DNA from: CAVRQM01 sp963756975
GTDB taxonomy: Bacteria; Pseudomonadota; Alphaproteobacteria; Acetobacterales; Acetobacteraceae
Direction of reading: 5' to 3'
Assembly (NCBI GenBank): GCA_963756975.1
Contig: CAVWPS010000001.1
Location: 620,001 to 684,000, forward strand
DNA: 64,000 nucleotides
In this document: in pieces, positions 8,380 through 17,854 of the stretch
Position numbering within the stretch: the stretch's first letter is position 1
Layout: each line of letters starts with the position of its first letter
The notes under the pieces: model-generated
What the model was told of the DNA's origin: nothing
Seen by the model: only the letters and a program-made list of their open reading frames with translations
Database searches by the model: none
Made by a program: the position numbers and the translations under genes

Positions 8380-9456
8380 CTAGTCCGCGTCGTAAGCCAC
8401 GCCTAGCCGCATCTCGCCGCTCGGCTGCTCGGTCTCGAACACGCCTGTCGCGAACGCCTCCTCCCAGCTGCCGGTGGTCGACGCCCGGCTGTATTCGGTG
8501 CTGCGGTTCTCGAAGAAGTTCGCGTGCTCGACCGCGTTCAGCATGTCGTCCATCCATGGCAGCGGGTTCTGCGCCACCTGATAGAGCGGGTTGAGGCCGA
8601 GCTGGATCAGCCGGCGGTCGGCGATGAAGCGGATATACTGCTTCACCTCGGCCCCGGTCAGCCCCTCGACCGAGCCCAACTCGAACGCGAGGTCGATGAA
8701 CGCGTCCTCATGGTCGACGATCGTCGCACAGATCACGTACAGCTCGCGCCGCAGCTCGTCGGTCCAGATTTCCGGGTTTTCCGACACGAAGGTGCGGAAC
8801 AGGCGGATCACCGACAGGCAGTGCAGCGTCTCGTCGCGGACGGACCACGACACGATCTGCCCCATCCCCTTCATCTTCCCGAAACGCGGGAAGTTCAGCA
8901 GGATCGCGAAGCTGGCGAACAGCTGCAGCCCCTCGGTGAACGCGCCGAACGCGGCCAGCGTCTTGGCGATCTCGTGCTTCGACGCGACCGAGAACGTCTG
9001 CATGTAGTCGAACTTGTCCTTCATCTCCTTGTACTGGAGGAAGGCCGAGTATTCGAGCTCCGGCATCCCGATCGTGTCGAGCAGGTGCGAGTACGCGGCG
9101 ACGTGGATCGTCTCGATGTTGCTGAACGCGGACAGCATCATCAGCACTTCGGTCGGTTTGAAGACCTGGCTGTAGTGCTTCATGTAGCAGTTGTTCACCT
9201 CGACATCGGCCTGGGTGAAAAACCTGAAAATCTGGCTGAGCAGGTTCTGCTCGGCCGCACTCAGCGTCCGGTGCCAATCCTTCACGTCGTCGGCGAGCGG
9301 CACCTCCTCGGGCAGCCAGTGCACGCGCTGCTGCGTCAGCCACGCCTCGTAGGCCCACGGATAGCGGAACGGCTTGTAGACCGGGTTCTCGGTCAGCAGG
9401 TCCATCCGCTTCTCGGGCTTGGCCGGGGTGGCCTTCGGCAGGATCGTTCCGTCCAT
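8380..9456 (-). CDS. nrdB: Ribonucleoside-diphosphate reductase, beta (radical) subunit
   Basis: 358 residues. The small subunit of class I ribonucleotide reductase; it holds the di-iron/tyrosyl radical used by NrdA to make deoxynucleotides. Metal and radical residues are visible: E-x2-H-x3-Y in NIETIHVAAYSHL (the Tyr is the radical site), Glu in FTEGLQLF, and E-x2-H in RDETLHCL. The C-terminus ends in LGVAYDAD rather than the long acidic tail of some homologues. ATG at 9456 with AAGGA about 10 bases upstream. nrdA lies 14 kb away on the same strand, so the two are not in one operon. Confidence 0.93.
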   Translation of the reverse strand: MDGTILPKATPAKPEKRMDLLTENPVYKPFRYPWAYEAWLTQQRVHWLPEEVPLADDVKDWHRTLSAAEQNLLSQIFRFFTQADVEVNNCYMKHYSQVFKPTEVLMMLSAFSNIETIHVAAYSHLLDTIGMPELEYSAFLQYKEMKDKFDYMQTFSVASKHEIAKTLAAFGAFTEGLQLFASFAILLNFPRFGKMKGMGQIVSWSVRDETLHCLSVIRLFRTFVSENPEIWTDELRRELYVICATIVDHEDAFIDLAFELGSVEGLTGAEVKQYIRFIADRRLIQLGLNPLYQVAQNPLPWMDDMLNAVEHANFFENRSTEYSRASTTGSWEEAFATGVFETEQPSGEMRLGVAYDAD

Positions 9457-9827
9457 CGTGGCGAGTCCTTCTTTGCCGCCCCATCATGGTTTGTCGCGGG
9501 CCGAGGCGCAATCCGTTTCAGCTACATGTTGCGCAGGACGGATCGGCAACTCCCACATCTGGTAGGATAGCAGGCAGCATCCCTGCCGTTCAGACGAGAA
9601 AGCGCAAAACGAACAGGGAGAACAAAACAGGATCGCATGCGCCAAAACAGCCGTAAGCAATTCGCGCGGCCGCCGCAAGCGCGCCGTCGATCTCGCGCCT
9701 CGTTGACGTTGTGTAGCATCCGCTCCAGAATTATTCCCACTTCGGCCAACGGACCTTCCGGCCGCGCCGGACAGAAAAGCCCCGGCGGCGACACGCCCCG
9801 TCCACGAACTTCAGAGATGCACACACC
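9457..9827. other. 371-base intergenic region between divergent nrdB and SDR genes
   Basis: No convincing gene. The region is less GC-rich than its surroundings at 9580-9650, with an A-rich stretch. It must hold the nrdB promoter (minus) and the SDR promoter (plus; see the candidate at 9703). I looked for paired NrdR boxes upstream of nrdB and did not find a clear one. Confidence 0.6.
9703..9731 (+). promoter_or_regulatory. Candidate sigma70-type promoter for the SDR gene
   Basis: TTGACG at 9703-9708, a 17-base spacer and CAGAAT at 9726-9731 (4 of 6 matches to TATAAT). This predicts transcription starting about 90 bases upstream of the SDR start codon. Based on consensus match and spacing only. 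Confidence 0.35.
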
Positions 9828-10547
9828 ATGACACAGCGGACTTTCCTCGTGACGGGCGCCACCAAAGGCATCGGCCTGGCCATCTCCAAGCGCCTCGCCG
9901 AAACCGGCCACGCCGTCGTCGGCATCGCGCGCGAGCCCCTCCCCGCGTTTCCCGGAACGCTCGCCTTGGTCGACCTCGGCGATGAGGCGGCCTCGGCCAA
10001 AGCCTTCCTCGACCTTGCCGAACGCCACTCGTTCGATGGCATCGTCAACAACGCCGGGGTGGGCAAGCTTCAGAAGCTGGGCGACATCGATCTGAAGGCC
10101 TTCGACGACCTGCTGCGCTTCAATCTCCACCCCACCCTCAACGCCGTCCAAGCGATCCTGCCGACACTGAGGGAGAAGGGATGGGGCCGGATCGTGAACA
10201 TCACCAGCCTCGTGACGCTCGGCATGGCCAACCGGACGGCCTACGGGGCCAGCAAGGCGGCGCTCGAAAATTTCACCCGGACCTGGGCTCTCGAGCTTGC
10301 GGAGACCGGCATCACCGTGAACTCCGTCTCACCCGGCCCGATCGAGACGGAACTGTTCCGCCAAAATACGCCCGCGGGCAGCGAAGCCGAGCGGAAATTT
10401 CTGACGCTGATCCCGATGCGGCGCCTGGGGCAGCCCCACGAGATAGCCGCGGCCGTGGCGTTCCTGCTGTCGGAGGACGCGAGCTACGTCACCGGCCAGA
10501 CCCTGCACGTCGATGGCGGCGGTTCCATCGGACGGTCGTCGATCTGA
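9828..10547 (+). CDS. Short-chain dehydrogenase/reductase (FabG-like SDR)
   Basis: 239 residues. The NAD(P)-binding motif TGATKGIG is at residues 8-15, NNAG near residue 75, and the catalytic Ser/Tyr/Lys set is in NITSLVTLGMANRTAYGASK. The C-terminal VTGQTLHVDGGGSIGRSSI is typical of classical SDRs. The substrate is unknown; similarity to 3-oxoacyl-ACP reductases is general to the family and does not prove a role in fatty-acid synthesis. It stands alone, divergent from nrdB and 69 bases before hpnL. Confidence 0.85.
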   Translation: MTQRTFLVTGATKGIGLAISKRLAETGHAVVGIAREPLPAFPGTLALVDLGDEAASAKAFLDLAERHSFDGIVNNAGVGKLQKLGDIDLKAFDDLLRFNLHPTLNAVQAILPTLREKGWGRIVNITSLVTLGMANRTAYGASKAALENFTRTWALELAETGITVNSVSPGPIETELFRQNTPAGSEAERKFLTLIPMRRLGQPHEIAAAVAFLLSEDASYVTGQTLHVDGGGSIGRSSI

Positions 10548-10616
10548 TCCCGGCGGGTGGGCCGCGGTCGGGCACACGCCTTGACCGCCGTCCCCCCTAA
10601 GAGCGACATCCCCGTA

Positions 10617-11591
10617 ATGACCGAGCTTCGAACGCGCCGTGGCATTCCCGGCGTGGCGCTCGGGGTCGGGCTGGTCGCCTGTGCCGTCGTGGCGATCCCG
10701 GTGATCGGCAACTGGTCCGGCGTCGCCGCCGTCGCACGCACGGCCGTGCGGGCCGCGTGGCTCCTGCCCTGCCTCGTCGCGCTGCACCTGTTTCAGTTGC
10801 TGCTGTCCGGGATCGCGTGGCGGAAGCTGCTGCCGGCACCCGTCGCGTCGTGGCCGGTGTTCTACCGGCTCCGCGTCGTCCGCGAGGGGATCGACTCCCT
10901 GCTGCCGGTCGCCCAGGTCGGGGGCGAGATCGTGGGCGCGCGGCTGCTGGCGCGCCGTGGGGTGACAGCGGGCCTCGCCGGTGCCAGCGTCATCGTCGAT
11001 GTCACGATCGAGTTATTTACCCAGGTCGCCTTCCTCTTGCTCGGCCTGATCGCGCTCGCCGCCATCGCCGGCCGGTCGGCGCGCGGCCTCGGAGTTGAAG
11101 CTCTGGCCGGCGGGCTCGCCGTGCTGATCGCGTTCGTCCTCGCGCAACGGTTCGGCTTGCTGCGGGTGCTCGAAGTGCTGCTGCGCGGCATCGCGCGCCG
11201 CTGGCCCGCGTTCGGCGACATGTCGCTCGACGGGCTGCACGCGGCAGCGCTCGCGCTGTACCGCCGACCGCGCGCGCTGCTGCGCGGGGCCGGGCTGCAT
11301 CTGCTGGCCTGGATGCTGGGCACGCTGGAGACCTGGGCCGTGCTGACGGTCCTCGGCCTCGCCCCCACGCCGGCGCAGGCGTTCGTGGTCGAGAGCCTCG
11401 GGATGGCCGCCCGCAGCGCCGGCTTCGCGATCCCGGCCGCACTCGGGGCGCAGGAGGGCGGGTTCGTGCTGGCCGCACTCGCGGTCGGGCTGCCGGCCGG
11501 CCCGGCGCTGGCGCTGTCGCTGGTCAAACGTGTGCGCGAGGTGCTGGTCGGCCTCGTCGGCCTCGCCTTATGGCGGCGGGAAACCCGATGA
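10617..11591 (+). CDS. hpnL: HpnL-like hopanoid-associated membrane protein (LPG synthase membrane-domain family)
   Basis: 324 residues with about eight hydrophobic segments. It matches the flippase-like membrane domain related to lysylphosphatidylglycerol synthase: RLRVVREGIDSLLPVAQVGGEIVGARLL, quoted in part here as REGIDSLLPVAQVGGE, and near the end GFAIPAALGAQEGGFVLAA. HpnL members sit with hopanoid glycosyltransferase genes, and the next gene is HpnI-like. The start at ATG 10617 removes a 20-residue upstream extension that lacks conservation. The stop overlaps the hpnI start (ATGA). A role in lipid transfer or flipping is inferred. Confidence 0.7.
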   Translation: MTELRTRRGIPGVALGVGLVACAVVAIPVIGNWSGVAAVARTAVRAAWLLPCLVALHLFQLLLSGIAWRKLLPAPVASWPVFYRLRVVREGIDSLLPVAQVGGEIVGARLLARRGVTAGLAGASVIVDVTIELFTQVAFLLLGLIALAAIAGRSARGLGVEALAGGLAVLIAFVLAQRFGLLRVLEVLLRGIARRWPAFGDMSLDGLHAAALALYRRPRALLRGAGLHLLAWMLGTLETWAVLTVLGLAPTPAQAFVVESLGMAARSAGFAIPAALGAQEGGFVLAALAVGLPAGPALALSLVKRVREVLVGLVGLALWRRETR

Positions 11592-12832
11592 GCGTGTTCG
11601 CCGCCACGCTGGCCGACGTCGCGGCCGTGCTGACCGGGTGCGGCCTGATGGCCGTGCTGCTCGGCCTGTTCGCGGTCCGCCATTTCGCCCCCCGCGCCGC
11701 CGGACCGGCCAGCGACCGGCCGGCGATCTCGGTCATGAAGCCGCTCTGCGGCGACGAGCCGGAACTCGACACCGCCATCGCCACGATGTTCGCCCAAACC
11801 TATCCGGCGTTCGAAATCGTGTTCGGCGTGCAGGATGCGCGCGACCCGGCCCTGGCCGCCATCGAGCGCGTGCGCGCCGGCTTCCCGGATCGCGACATCA
11901 GCATCGTCATCGACCCGACGCCGCACGGCCCGAACCGCAAGGTCGGCAACCTGATCAACATGCTGCACGCGGCACACCACGACATCCTGGTGTTCTCCGA
12001 CAGCGACCTGCACGTCGCCCCCGACTACCTCGACCGGATCGCCGACGCGCTGGCCGAGCCCGGCACCGGCCTCGTCACGTCGGTCTGCGTCGGCCTGCCG
12101 ACGACGGCCGGTCTCGTCGCACGGCTGGGTGCGACCGCGATCAGCCATAGCTTCCTGCCCGGCGCGCTGATGGCCCGCGCGCTGGGGCGGGAGGACTGCC
12201 TCGGCACCACGATGGCGCTGCGCCGCGAGACGCTCGCGCGGGTCGGCGGGCTGGAGGCGCTGGTGCGTCATCTGGCCGACGACAACGTGCTGGCCGGCCG
12301 GGTGCGCGCGCTCGGCCTGCGCGTCGGCCTGGCGCGCACGGTGCCGGGGACGGCGGTGCCGGAAGCCTCGTTCGCGGCGCTGTGGCAGCACGAGCTGCGC
12401 TGGGCCCGCACGATCCGCGCCCTCGAACCGGCGCTGTTCGCGGTGTCCGCCATGCAATACCCGCTGTTCTGGGCGGCGGCGTCGGTCCTGCTCAGCCTCG
12501 CAGCACCCTGGTCGCTGGCGGTGTTCGCGGGCGCCTGGGCGGTGCGGGCCTGTGCCGCGCGCCATATCGATCGCGTCCTGTCACCCCATTCGCCCATTCG
12601 CGCGCCGGTCTGGCTGCTGCCGTTGCGCGACATCATGTCGGTCGCCGGACTGGTCGCGAGCTACAACGGCGACGGCGTCGTCTGGCGGGGGCATTCGATG
12701 CACGCCGACGACGGCCGGCTTCAGACGGTGCCGCTGCGAAGCGGGCGGCTTAGAACCGTTCGATCCGGCAGTCGGGCGGCAACGGACCCCGATAGGGTGT
12801 CCAAACCTGCGTCTGCCCCAGCAGCGGGATGA
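11588..12832 (+). CDS. hpnI: HpnI-like hopanoid-associated glycosyltransferase (GT21, ceramide-glucosyltransferase type)
   Basis: 414 residues. One N-terminal membrane segment, then a GT-A domain: SVMKPLCGDEPELDTAIATM, the DxD-like FSDSDLHV, and the QxxRW-type motif in WQHELRWARTIRA. C-terminal hydrophobic segments follow. This is the order of ceramide glucosyltransferase-like enzymes named HpnI, which add N-acetylglucosamine to bacteriohopanetetrol in known hopanoid producers. Start ATG 11588 overlaps the hpnL stop. The last ~83 bases run into the opposing DUF2147 gene, and the low-complexity C-terminus (SRAATDPDRVSKPASAPAAG) is not conserved-looking. Confidence 0.75.
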   Translation: MSVFAATLADVAAVLTGCGLMAVLLGLFAVRHFAPRAAGPASDRPAISVMKPLCGDEPELDTAIATMFAQTYPAFEIVFGVQDARDPALAAIERVRAGFPDRDISIVIDPTPHGPNRKVGNLINMLHAAHHDILVFSDSDLHVAPDYLDRIADALAEPGTGLVTSVCVGLPTTAGLVARLGATAISHSFLPGALMARALGREDCLGTTMALRRETLARVGGLEALVRHLADDNVLAGRVRALGLRVGLARTVPGTAVPEASFAALWQHELRWARTIRALEPALFAVSAMQYPLFWAAASVLLSLAAPWSLAVFAGAWAVRACAARHIDRVLSPHSPIRAPVWLLPLRDIMSVAGLVASYNGDGVVWRGHSMHADDGRLQTVPLRSGRLRTVRSGSRAATDPDRVSKPASAPAAG

Positions 12833-13183
12833 ACACGTAGCCGCGCAGCCGCAACCGGTGGCGCGCGTCGACGCGGATCAGGGCCGGATGCAGGCTGCCG
12901 TCGTTCGGGTTGGTGATGGTGGCGCGCCACACGCCCGGATCGTCCGGGGTCATTGCGCCGATCAGCGGCAGGTTGCACTGCGAGCGGCCGGCGTGATCGA
13001 CCGGGATCGTGTCGCCCGGATGATCGAGCATGATCGCCGCGATCCGCCCGCACAGCGTGGTGCCGCACGGCGAAATGGCGATGACCGCCGTCTTGTCCTC
13101 GGTCAGCCAGTTGCCGGCCGGGCTCTCGTACGCATGCGCCCGGCCAGCCGCCATGACGGCGAGCACCGCCAGGGCGGCCAGTT

Positions 13184-13187
<4 letters not shown>
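12750..13187 (-). CDS. DUF2147 secreted protein
   Basis: 145 residues from a GTG at 13187 that overlaps the ABC ATPase stop (GTGA). A signal peptide is clear: KLAALAVLAVMAAGRAHA, cleaved after AHA. The mature part has GNWLTEDKTAVIAISPCG, the C-G-R-I turn (TTLCGRIAAIM) and a lipocalin-like close, the pattern of DUF2147. The function is unknown; members are periplasmic and often lie near envelope genes. Its 3' end overlaps hpnI on the opposite strand. Confidence 0.75.
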
Positions 13188-13947
<760 letters not shown>

Positions 13948-13951
<4 letters not shown>

Positions 13952-14916
13952 GCCGCCGACCCGAAGCGGCGCAGGCGGCTGACGTGGATGTTGAACAGCA
14001 TCGCGGCCAGGATCGCGGCCCCCAGAATGGTCGGGAAGACGAACGCGTTGGTGCCGATCAGCGTCAGCCCGTCCTGAAGCAGCCCGAGCACGACGGCCCC
14101 GATCAGCCCGCCGATGATCGTGCCCGACCCGCCGGCCAGCGGCGTGCCGCCGATGACACCCGCGGCCACCGCGAGGAACATCAGGTTCGAGCCGCCCGCC
14201 TGCGGGTCGATCGACGAAATGCGGTAGCCCTCGAGAATGCCGGTGAGCCCCGCGAGCAGGCCGGAGATGACGAAGTTGCCGATCTTCAGCCGGTCGACGT
14301 TGATCCCCGCCTCGCTGGCACCCAACGGGTTCGCGCCGGCCGCGATCGTGTGCAGCCCCCACCGGGTCTGGCGCAGCACGACGTGCAGGATCGCCACGAT
14401 CGCGACCGCCCAGATGATTTCGCTGTAACCCCAGTTGCCGAAGAAGGCCGCGAACTGCTCGCCGCCCGGCGGTGAGACCGGAATGCCGCGCGACAGCGTC
14501 AGCGACGCGCCGTTGACCAGGAACATCGTGCCGAGCGTGGTCACGAACGACGGGATGCGGAGTTTGACCGTGATCAGCCCGTTGATGAGCCCGATGCCAG
14601 CCGCCGCCGCGACGCCCGCGATCACGCCCACGATGGGCGGTGCCCCGGCGTTGCACGCGAACACCATGATGAACGGCGCGAAGGCGAACACCATGCCGGC
14701 CGACAGGTCGATCTCGCCGCCGATCATCAGCATGATCTCGCCGCACGCGACGATCGTCCACGGGGCCACGAACTGCGAGAGGTTCTGCAGGCTCGCGTCG
14801 GTCGTCAGGAAGTCCGTGTTGCGATACTCGAAGTAGCCGGCCAGCAGCACCGCGACCAGCAATATGCTGGCGACGCGGACGCGGGAGAGCCGCTCGATCA
14901 CACCCGCGCCCGCCAT
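13948..14916 (-). CDS. Sugar-type ABC transporter permease (BPD_transp_2)
   Basis: 322 residues with about ten hydrophobic segments. Conserved EAA-like region GLHTIAAGANPLGASEAGINVDR and the GGTPLAGGSGTIIGGLIGA stretch match RbsC/FrcC permeases. It lies 4 bases after the substrate-binding protein stop and overlaps the ATPase start. No metabolic gene (kinase, isomerase) is nearby, so the sugar cannot be inferred. Confidence 0.88.
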
Positions 14917-14920
14917 GACG

Positions 14921-15973
14921 TCAGATCGCGCCGGTGCGGGTGACGATCTGGGCCTTCTCGCTCTTGCCCTCGTAACGCGTCTCGGTCGCCAGATACGGGC
15001 CGACGCTGGCCTTGGTGACGAACTTCAGGCCGGTGTTCATCTCGGCCGGGCCGGACAGGCCGCCCGAGGCGAGGAACGTGAACATCTCGACCGAGGTGTA
15101 GAAGCCCTGCAGGTAGGGCTGCTGGTCGATCGTGAAGTCGAGCGAGCCGTCGCGGATCAGTTCCAGCGTGCGCGGCAGCAGGTCGAAACCGCCGCCGTGA
15201 ACGCCCTTCGCCGCGAGGCCGTACTGCTTCATCGTCTCGGCCACGCCCTGCGTGCTGCCCGCGTCGACCGCGAACATGCCCTTCGTGTCCTGGTGGCCGA
15301 GGTAGTACGCCTTGATCTTCGACAGTTCCTCGTTGACCGTCGCACCGGTCGCGACCGTGTCGACGGTGATCGGCTTGCCCGACGCCTTGATCGCGGCGAT
15401 CGCGCCGTCGAGGCGCGGCTGGATGTTCAGCTGGCCCGGTGTGGCGATGAAGATCACCACGCTGCCGCTGTCGACCAGGCTCGCGATCCGCATGCCCATC
15501 TGCTCGCCGGACTTGTACAAATCCTGTCCGATATAGGCGAGGCGCTTGTTGCCGCCGCCGACGGGCGCGTCGGCGTTGTACGAGAACACCGGGATGCCGG
15601 CGGCGAGCGCCTTGGCGGTCGGCGCGTCGAACGCGTGCGGGTCGACGATCGGCACCGCGATCGCGGACGCCTTGGACGCGATGGCCGCGTTCATCGCGTT
15701 GACCATCTCGCCGACATCGGCCGTGGTCGAGCCGGTCCACTGGTAGTCGCAGCCGAACAGCGCGCAGGCGTCCTGGATGCCGTACTGGGTCGGCACGAAG
15801 AACGGGTTGGTCGTGACGTGGTTCACGAACACGAGCTTCCAGCGCGGGTGGCTCGGGAACGGTGCCGCGTCGGCGGCGCGCGCCGTGCCGGGCGCGAACG
15901 ACGCCGCCAGCAGCGGCGCGGCAGCGGCGGCGGTCAGCACCGCGCGGCGGTTGAAACGGGTGTCGTCGGTCAT
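14921..15973 (-). CDS. Sugar-type ABC transporter substrate-binding protein (Peripla_BP_4)
   Basis: 350 residues from the ATG at 15973 (AGGAAA upstream); an upstream GTG at 15988 is less likely. The signal peptide begins TRFNRRAVLTAAAAAPLLAAS. The paired Arg suggests Tat-like export, but the R-R-x-F/L-L consensus is only partly met. The mature part has FVNHVTTNPFFVPTQYGIQD and the NAAIASKASAIAVPIVDPHAF hinge region of LacI/ribose-binding folds. Presumably binds a sugar or small polyol; the ligand is unknown. Confidence 0.85.
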   Translation of the reverse strand: MTDDTRFNRRAVLTAAAAAPLLAASFAPGTARAADAAPFPSHPRWKLVFVNHVTTNPFFVPTQYGIQDACALFGCDYQWTGSTTADVGEMVNAMNAAIASKASAIAVPIVDPHAFDAPTAKALAAGIPVFSYNADAPVGGGNKRLAYIGQDLYKSGEQMGMRIASLVDSGSVVIFIATPGQLNIQPRLDGAIAAIKASGKPITVDTVATGATVNEELSKIKAYYLGHQDTKGMFAVDAGSTQGVAETMKQYGLAAKGVHGGGFDLLPRTLELIRDGSLDFTIDQQPYLQGFYTSVEMFTFLASGGLSGPAEMNTGLKFVTKASVGPYLATETRYEGKSEKAQIVTRTGAI

Positions 15974-16055
15974 GGGCGGTTTCCTCACCTACGGGGCGCG
16001 ATGTTTCCGCGTCCTCGATTTGCGTGGTCGGACATATCCGGCCCACGGCCTCTGG

Positions 16056-17015
16056 TCAATTCGCTTCGGTGCGCATTGTGCAGTTGCCGAGCAGCACCGG
16101 GTCGGCCGGCCCCGCCGCGTCCCACGTCGACGGCACCCCCGACATCACGACCGGATCGCCGGGCCGCAGTTCGGAAAGTCGCCTGAGCAGCGCCGGATCG
16201 TCGGCCACCAGCACGCAGGCGACCTCGCCCTCGGTCTGCCCGCCGCCCTCCGGCACGACAGCGCCGGGCAGTCCGGCCGCAATCACCGCGACCCGCGCCG
16301 GTACGGTGCCGACCGGGGCGCCGCCGAACCATTCCGTGCGCCACGCCGTGCGCGGCATCAGCCGCAGGAACGCCGCCTGCACCAGCATCGGCCGGTCGCG
16401 ATGCGCCGCCTCGAACGCCGCCGGCCCAAGCTCCGCCGCCTCCCGCGTGAGGTCGCGCGCGAGTGTCGCGCCGGCGACCCCCGGCTCGACCATGACGCGC
16501 GCCCGCGCGACGACCGAGTACGTCGTGGTGAACGGGGCGATGGCGTACAGCCGGACCTCGTCCTCGCCCGCGATCTCGGCCGGAATGGTCAGCCGCAGCC
16601 GGGCGGGCGCGATCGGGGTGCTGGCGCTGACCAGAATGTCCGGGTCGGCCACCGCATCCGGCACGCCTTCGGGCACCACGACCAGCCGCAGGTTCGAATC
16701 GTTCTGCAACCCGCGCGCATCGACATCGAGCGTGACGCCGTCGACCAGTTTCACCCGGGGCGTGGCGGGCCGCAGCCAGATCTGGGCGGGCGCGGCCTTG
16801 GGGGCGGCCGCCCGTCCGGCATCCGCGCGCAGGCGCGCCAGTGGCGCGAACACGCCGTTCGGGTAGGCGTCGAGATAGGCCCGGTATTCCGCCGGATCGT
16901 GATGCGCCGACACCGCCCGCCAGAACGCCATCTCGCCCGCGTCGGGTGCCGCCGCGCGGATCACCGGATGCGGCGACATGCCCCCGAGCAGCAGGGCGAA
17001 GACGAACGCCAGCAC
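16056..17015 (-). CDS. Secreted hypothetical protein with FW/YLDAYP module
   Basis: 319 residues from a GTG at 17015. A signal sequence (LAFVFALLLGGMSPHPVIRAA) is followed by one ~40-residue module, EMAFWRAVSAHHDPAEYRAY then LDAYPNGVFAPLARLR. This module, with its F-W, P-A-x-Y and YP-x-G-x-FA-x-LA pattern, recurs in secreted bacterial proteins, including caspase-like ones. The rest looks like beta-rich Ig-type domains (RLTIPAEIAGEDEVRLYAIAPF). There is no catalytic motif. It starts 17 bases after the stop of a second protein with the same module, so the two form a pair. Function unknown. Confidence 0.65.
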   Translation of the reverse strand: MLAFVFALLLGGMSPHPVIRAAAPDAGEMAFWRAVSAHHDPAEYRAYLDAYPNGVFAPLARLRADAGRAAAPKAAPAQIWLRPATPRVKLVDGVTLDVDARGLQNDSNLRLVVVPEGVPDAVADPDILVSASTPIAPARLRLTIPAEIAGEDEVRLYAIAPFTTTYSVVARARVMVEPGVAGATLARDLTREAAELGPAAFEAAHRDRPMLVQAAFLRLMPRTAWRTEWFGGAPVGTVPARVAVIAAGLPGAVVPEGGGQTEGEVACVLVADDPALLRRLSELRPGDPVVMSGVPSTWDAAGPADPVLLGNCTMRTEAN

Positions 17016-17032
17016 GATCGTCGCCGCTCAGG

Positions 17033-17707
17033 TCAGCGGACGGTGAACGGGGTCGCCGCCTTGACCTCGAATTTGTTGAGGTTGTTGTACAGCACGGTCA
17101 TCCACCGCGCCTCGTACTTGCCGGGGGCGAACGGCCCGACATCGTGCAGCGCGCCGTTCGCGACGCATGAAAACATCGAGGTGTCGTACAGCGGCCGGTT
17201 CTCGTCGGTCATCTGTCCCGGCGGGATCACGGGCGAGCCGGCCGGCACGACGATGACGTGGTCGGTAAAATTCTTGTCCGGGAAGTCGCGGCACGTCACG
17301 GTGAAACGCTGGCCGACGCGCCCGTTCGGCGGCGTCAGCACCAGCGTCGGTGCCGGCTCGGCAGGGTCCGCCGCGTCGGCCGTGTCCGGCGCCGCCGCGG
17401 CGGCCGGCAGCGGGATGGCCGCCGGTGCCGGTGCCGGTGCAGGTGCCGCGTCGGCTGCCGCCGGGGCGCTGGCGGGCGCGGCGGCGGGGGTTGGCGGATG
17501 CACGGTCCGGATGCGCGCCAGGGCGGCGAACGTCCCGTGCGGGAACGCGTCGAGGTAGGCTTGGTACTCGGCCGGATTGCCGCTGTCCTTGACCGCGTTC
17601 CAGAATTCGAGGTCCGCCGGATCGAGCCCCGCCGCACGGCCGCCCTGCGAGCCAACCGCCAGAACCCCCGCGAGGATCAGCATCGGTAGGCGGCGCGCAC
17701 TTGGCAT
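17033..17707 (-). CDS. Secreted hypothetical protein with FW/YLDAFP module and Ala/Pro linker
   Basis: 224 residues, ATG at 17707 with GGGAG upstream. Signal peptide PMLILAGVLAVGSQGGRAAG, then the module DLEFWNAVKDSGNPAEYQAY with LDAFPHGTFAALARIR that it shares with the next gene. A ~55-residue Ala/Pro-rich linker follows (about residues 73-125), then a C-terminal ~95 residues (FTVTCRDFPDKNFTDHVIVV) with one Cys pair (CRD, FSC). The linker is typical of periplasm-spanning or surface-anchored proteins. No known family recognised beyond the module. Confidence 0.65.
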   Translation of the reverse strand: MPSARRLPMLILAGVLAVGSQGGRAAGLDPADLEFWNAVKDSGNPAEYQAYLDAFPHGTFAALARIRTVHPPTPAAAPASAPAAADAAPAPAPAPAAIPLPAAAAAPDTADAADPAEPAPTLVLTPPNGRVGQRFTVTCRDFPDKNFTDHVIVVPAGSPVIPPGQMTDENRPLYDTSMFSCVANGALHDVGPFAPGKYEARWMTVLYNNLNKFEVKAATPFTVR

Positions 17708-17801
17708 GGTGTCTCCCGGAGGGTTTTGTTTACTGTTGACACTGGTTTGCCAGCGTCGCCGATCTTGCGCAAGGGCACCGGTCCGCCGCTCCGAAACGAG
17801 G

Positions 17802-17829
17802 AATGGCCGCGACCCGGGTCGCGGCCATT
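17802..17829. terminator. Perfect palindrome downstream of the first tandem Hint gene
   Basis: AATGGCCGCGACCC and GGGTCGCGGCCATT form perfect 14-base arms with no spacer (an effective 4-base loop). It lies 26 bases after the stop at 17855 on the minus strand. Each of the three Hint genes is followed by such a stem, which supports a terminator role. No T-run follows on either strand. Confidence 0.6.
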
Positions 17830-17854
17830 TCCCACTCGATCGAGACGGTAACGC

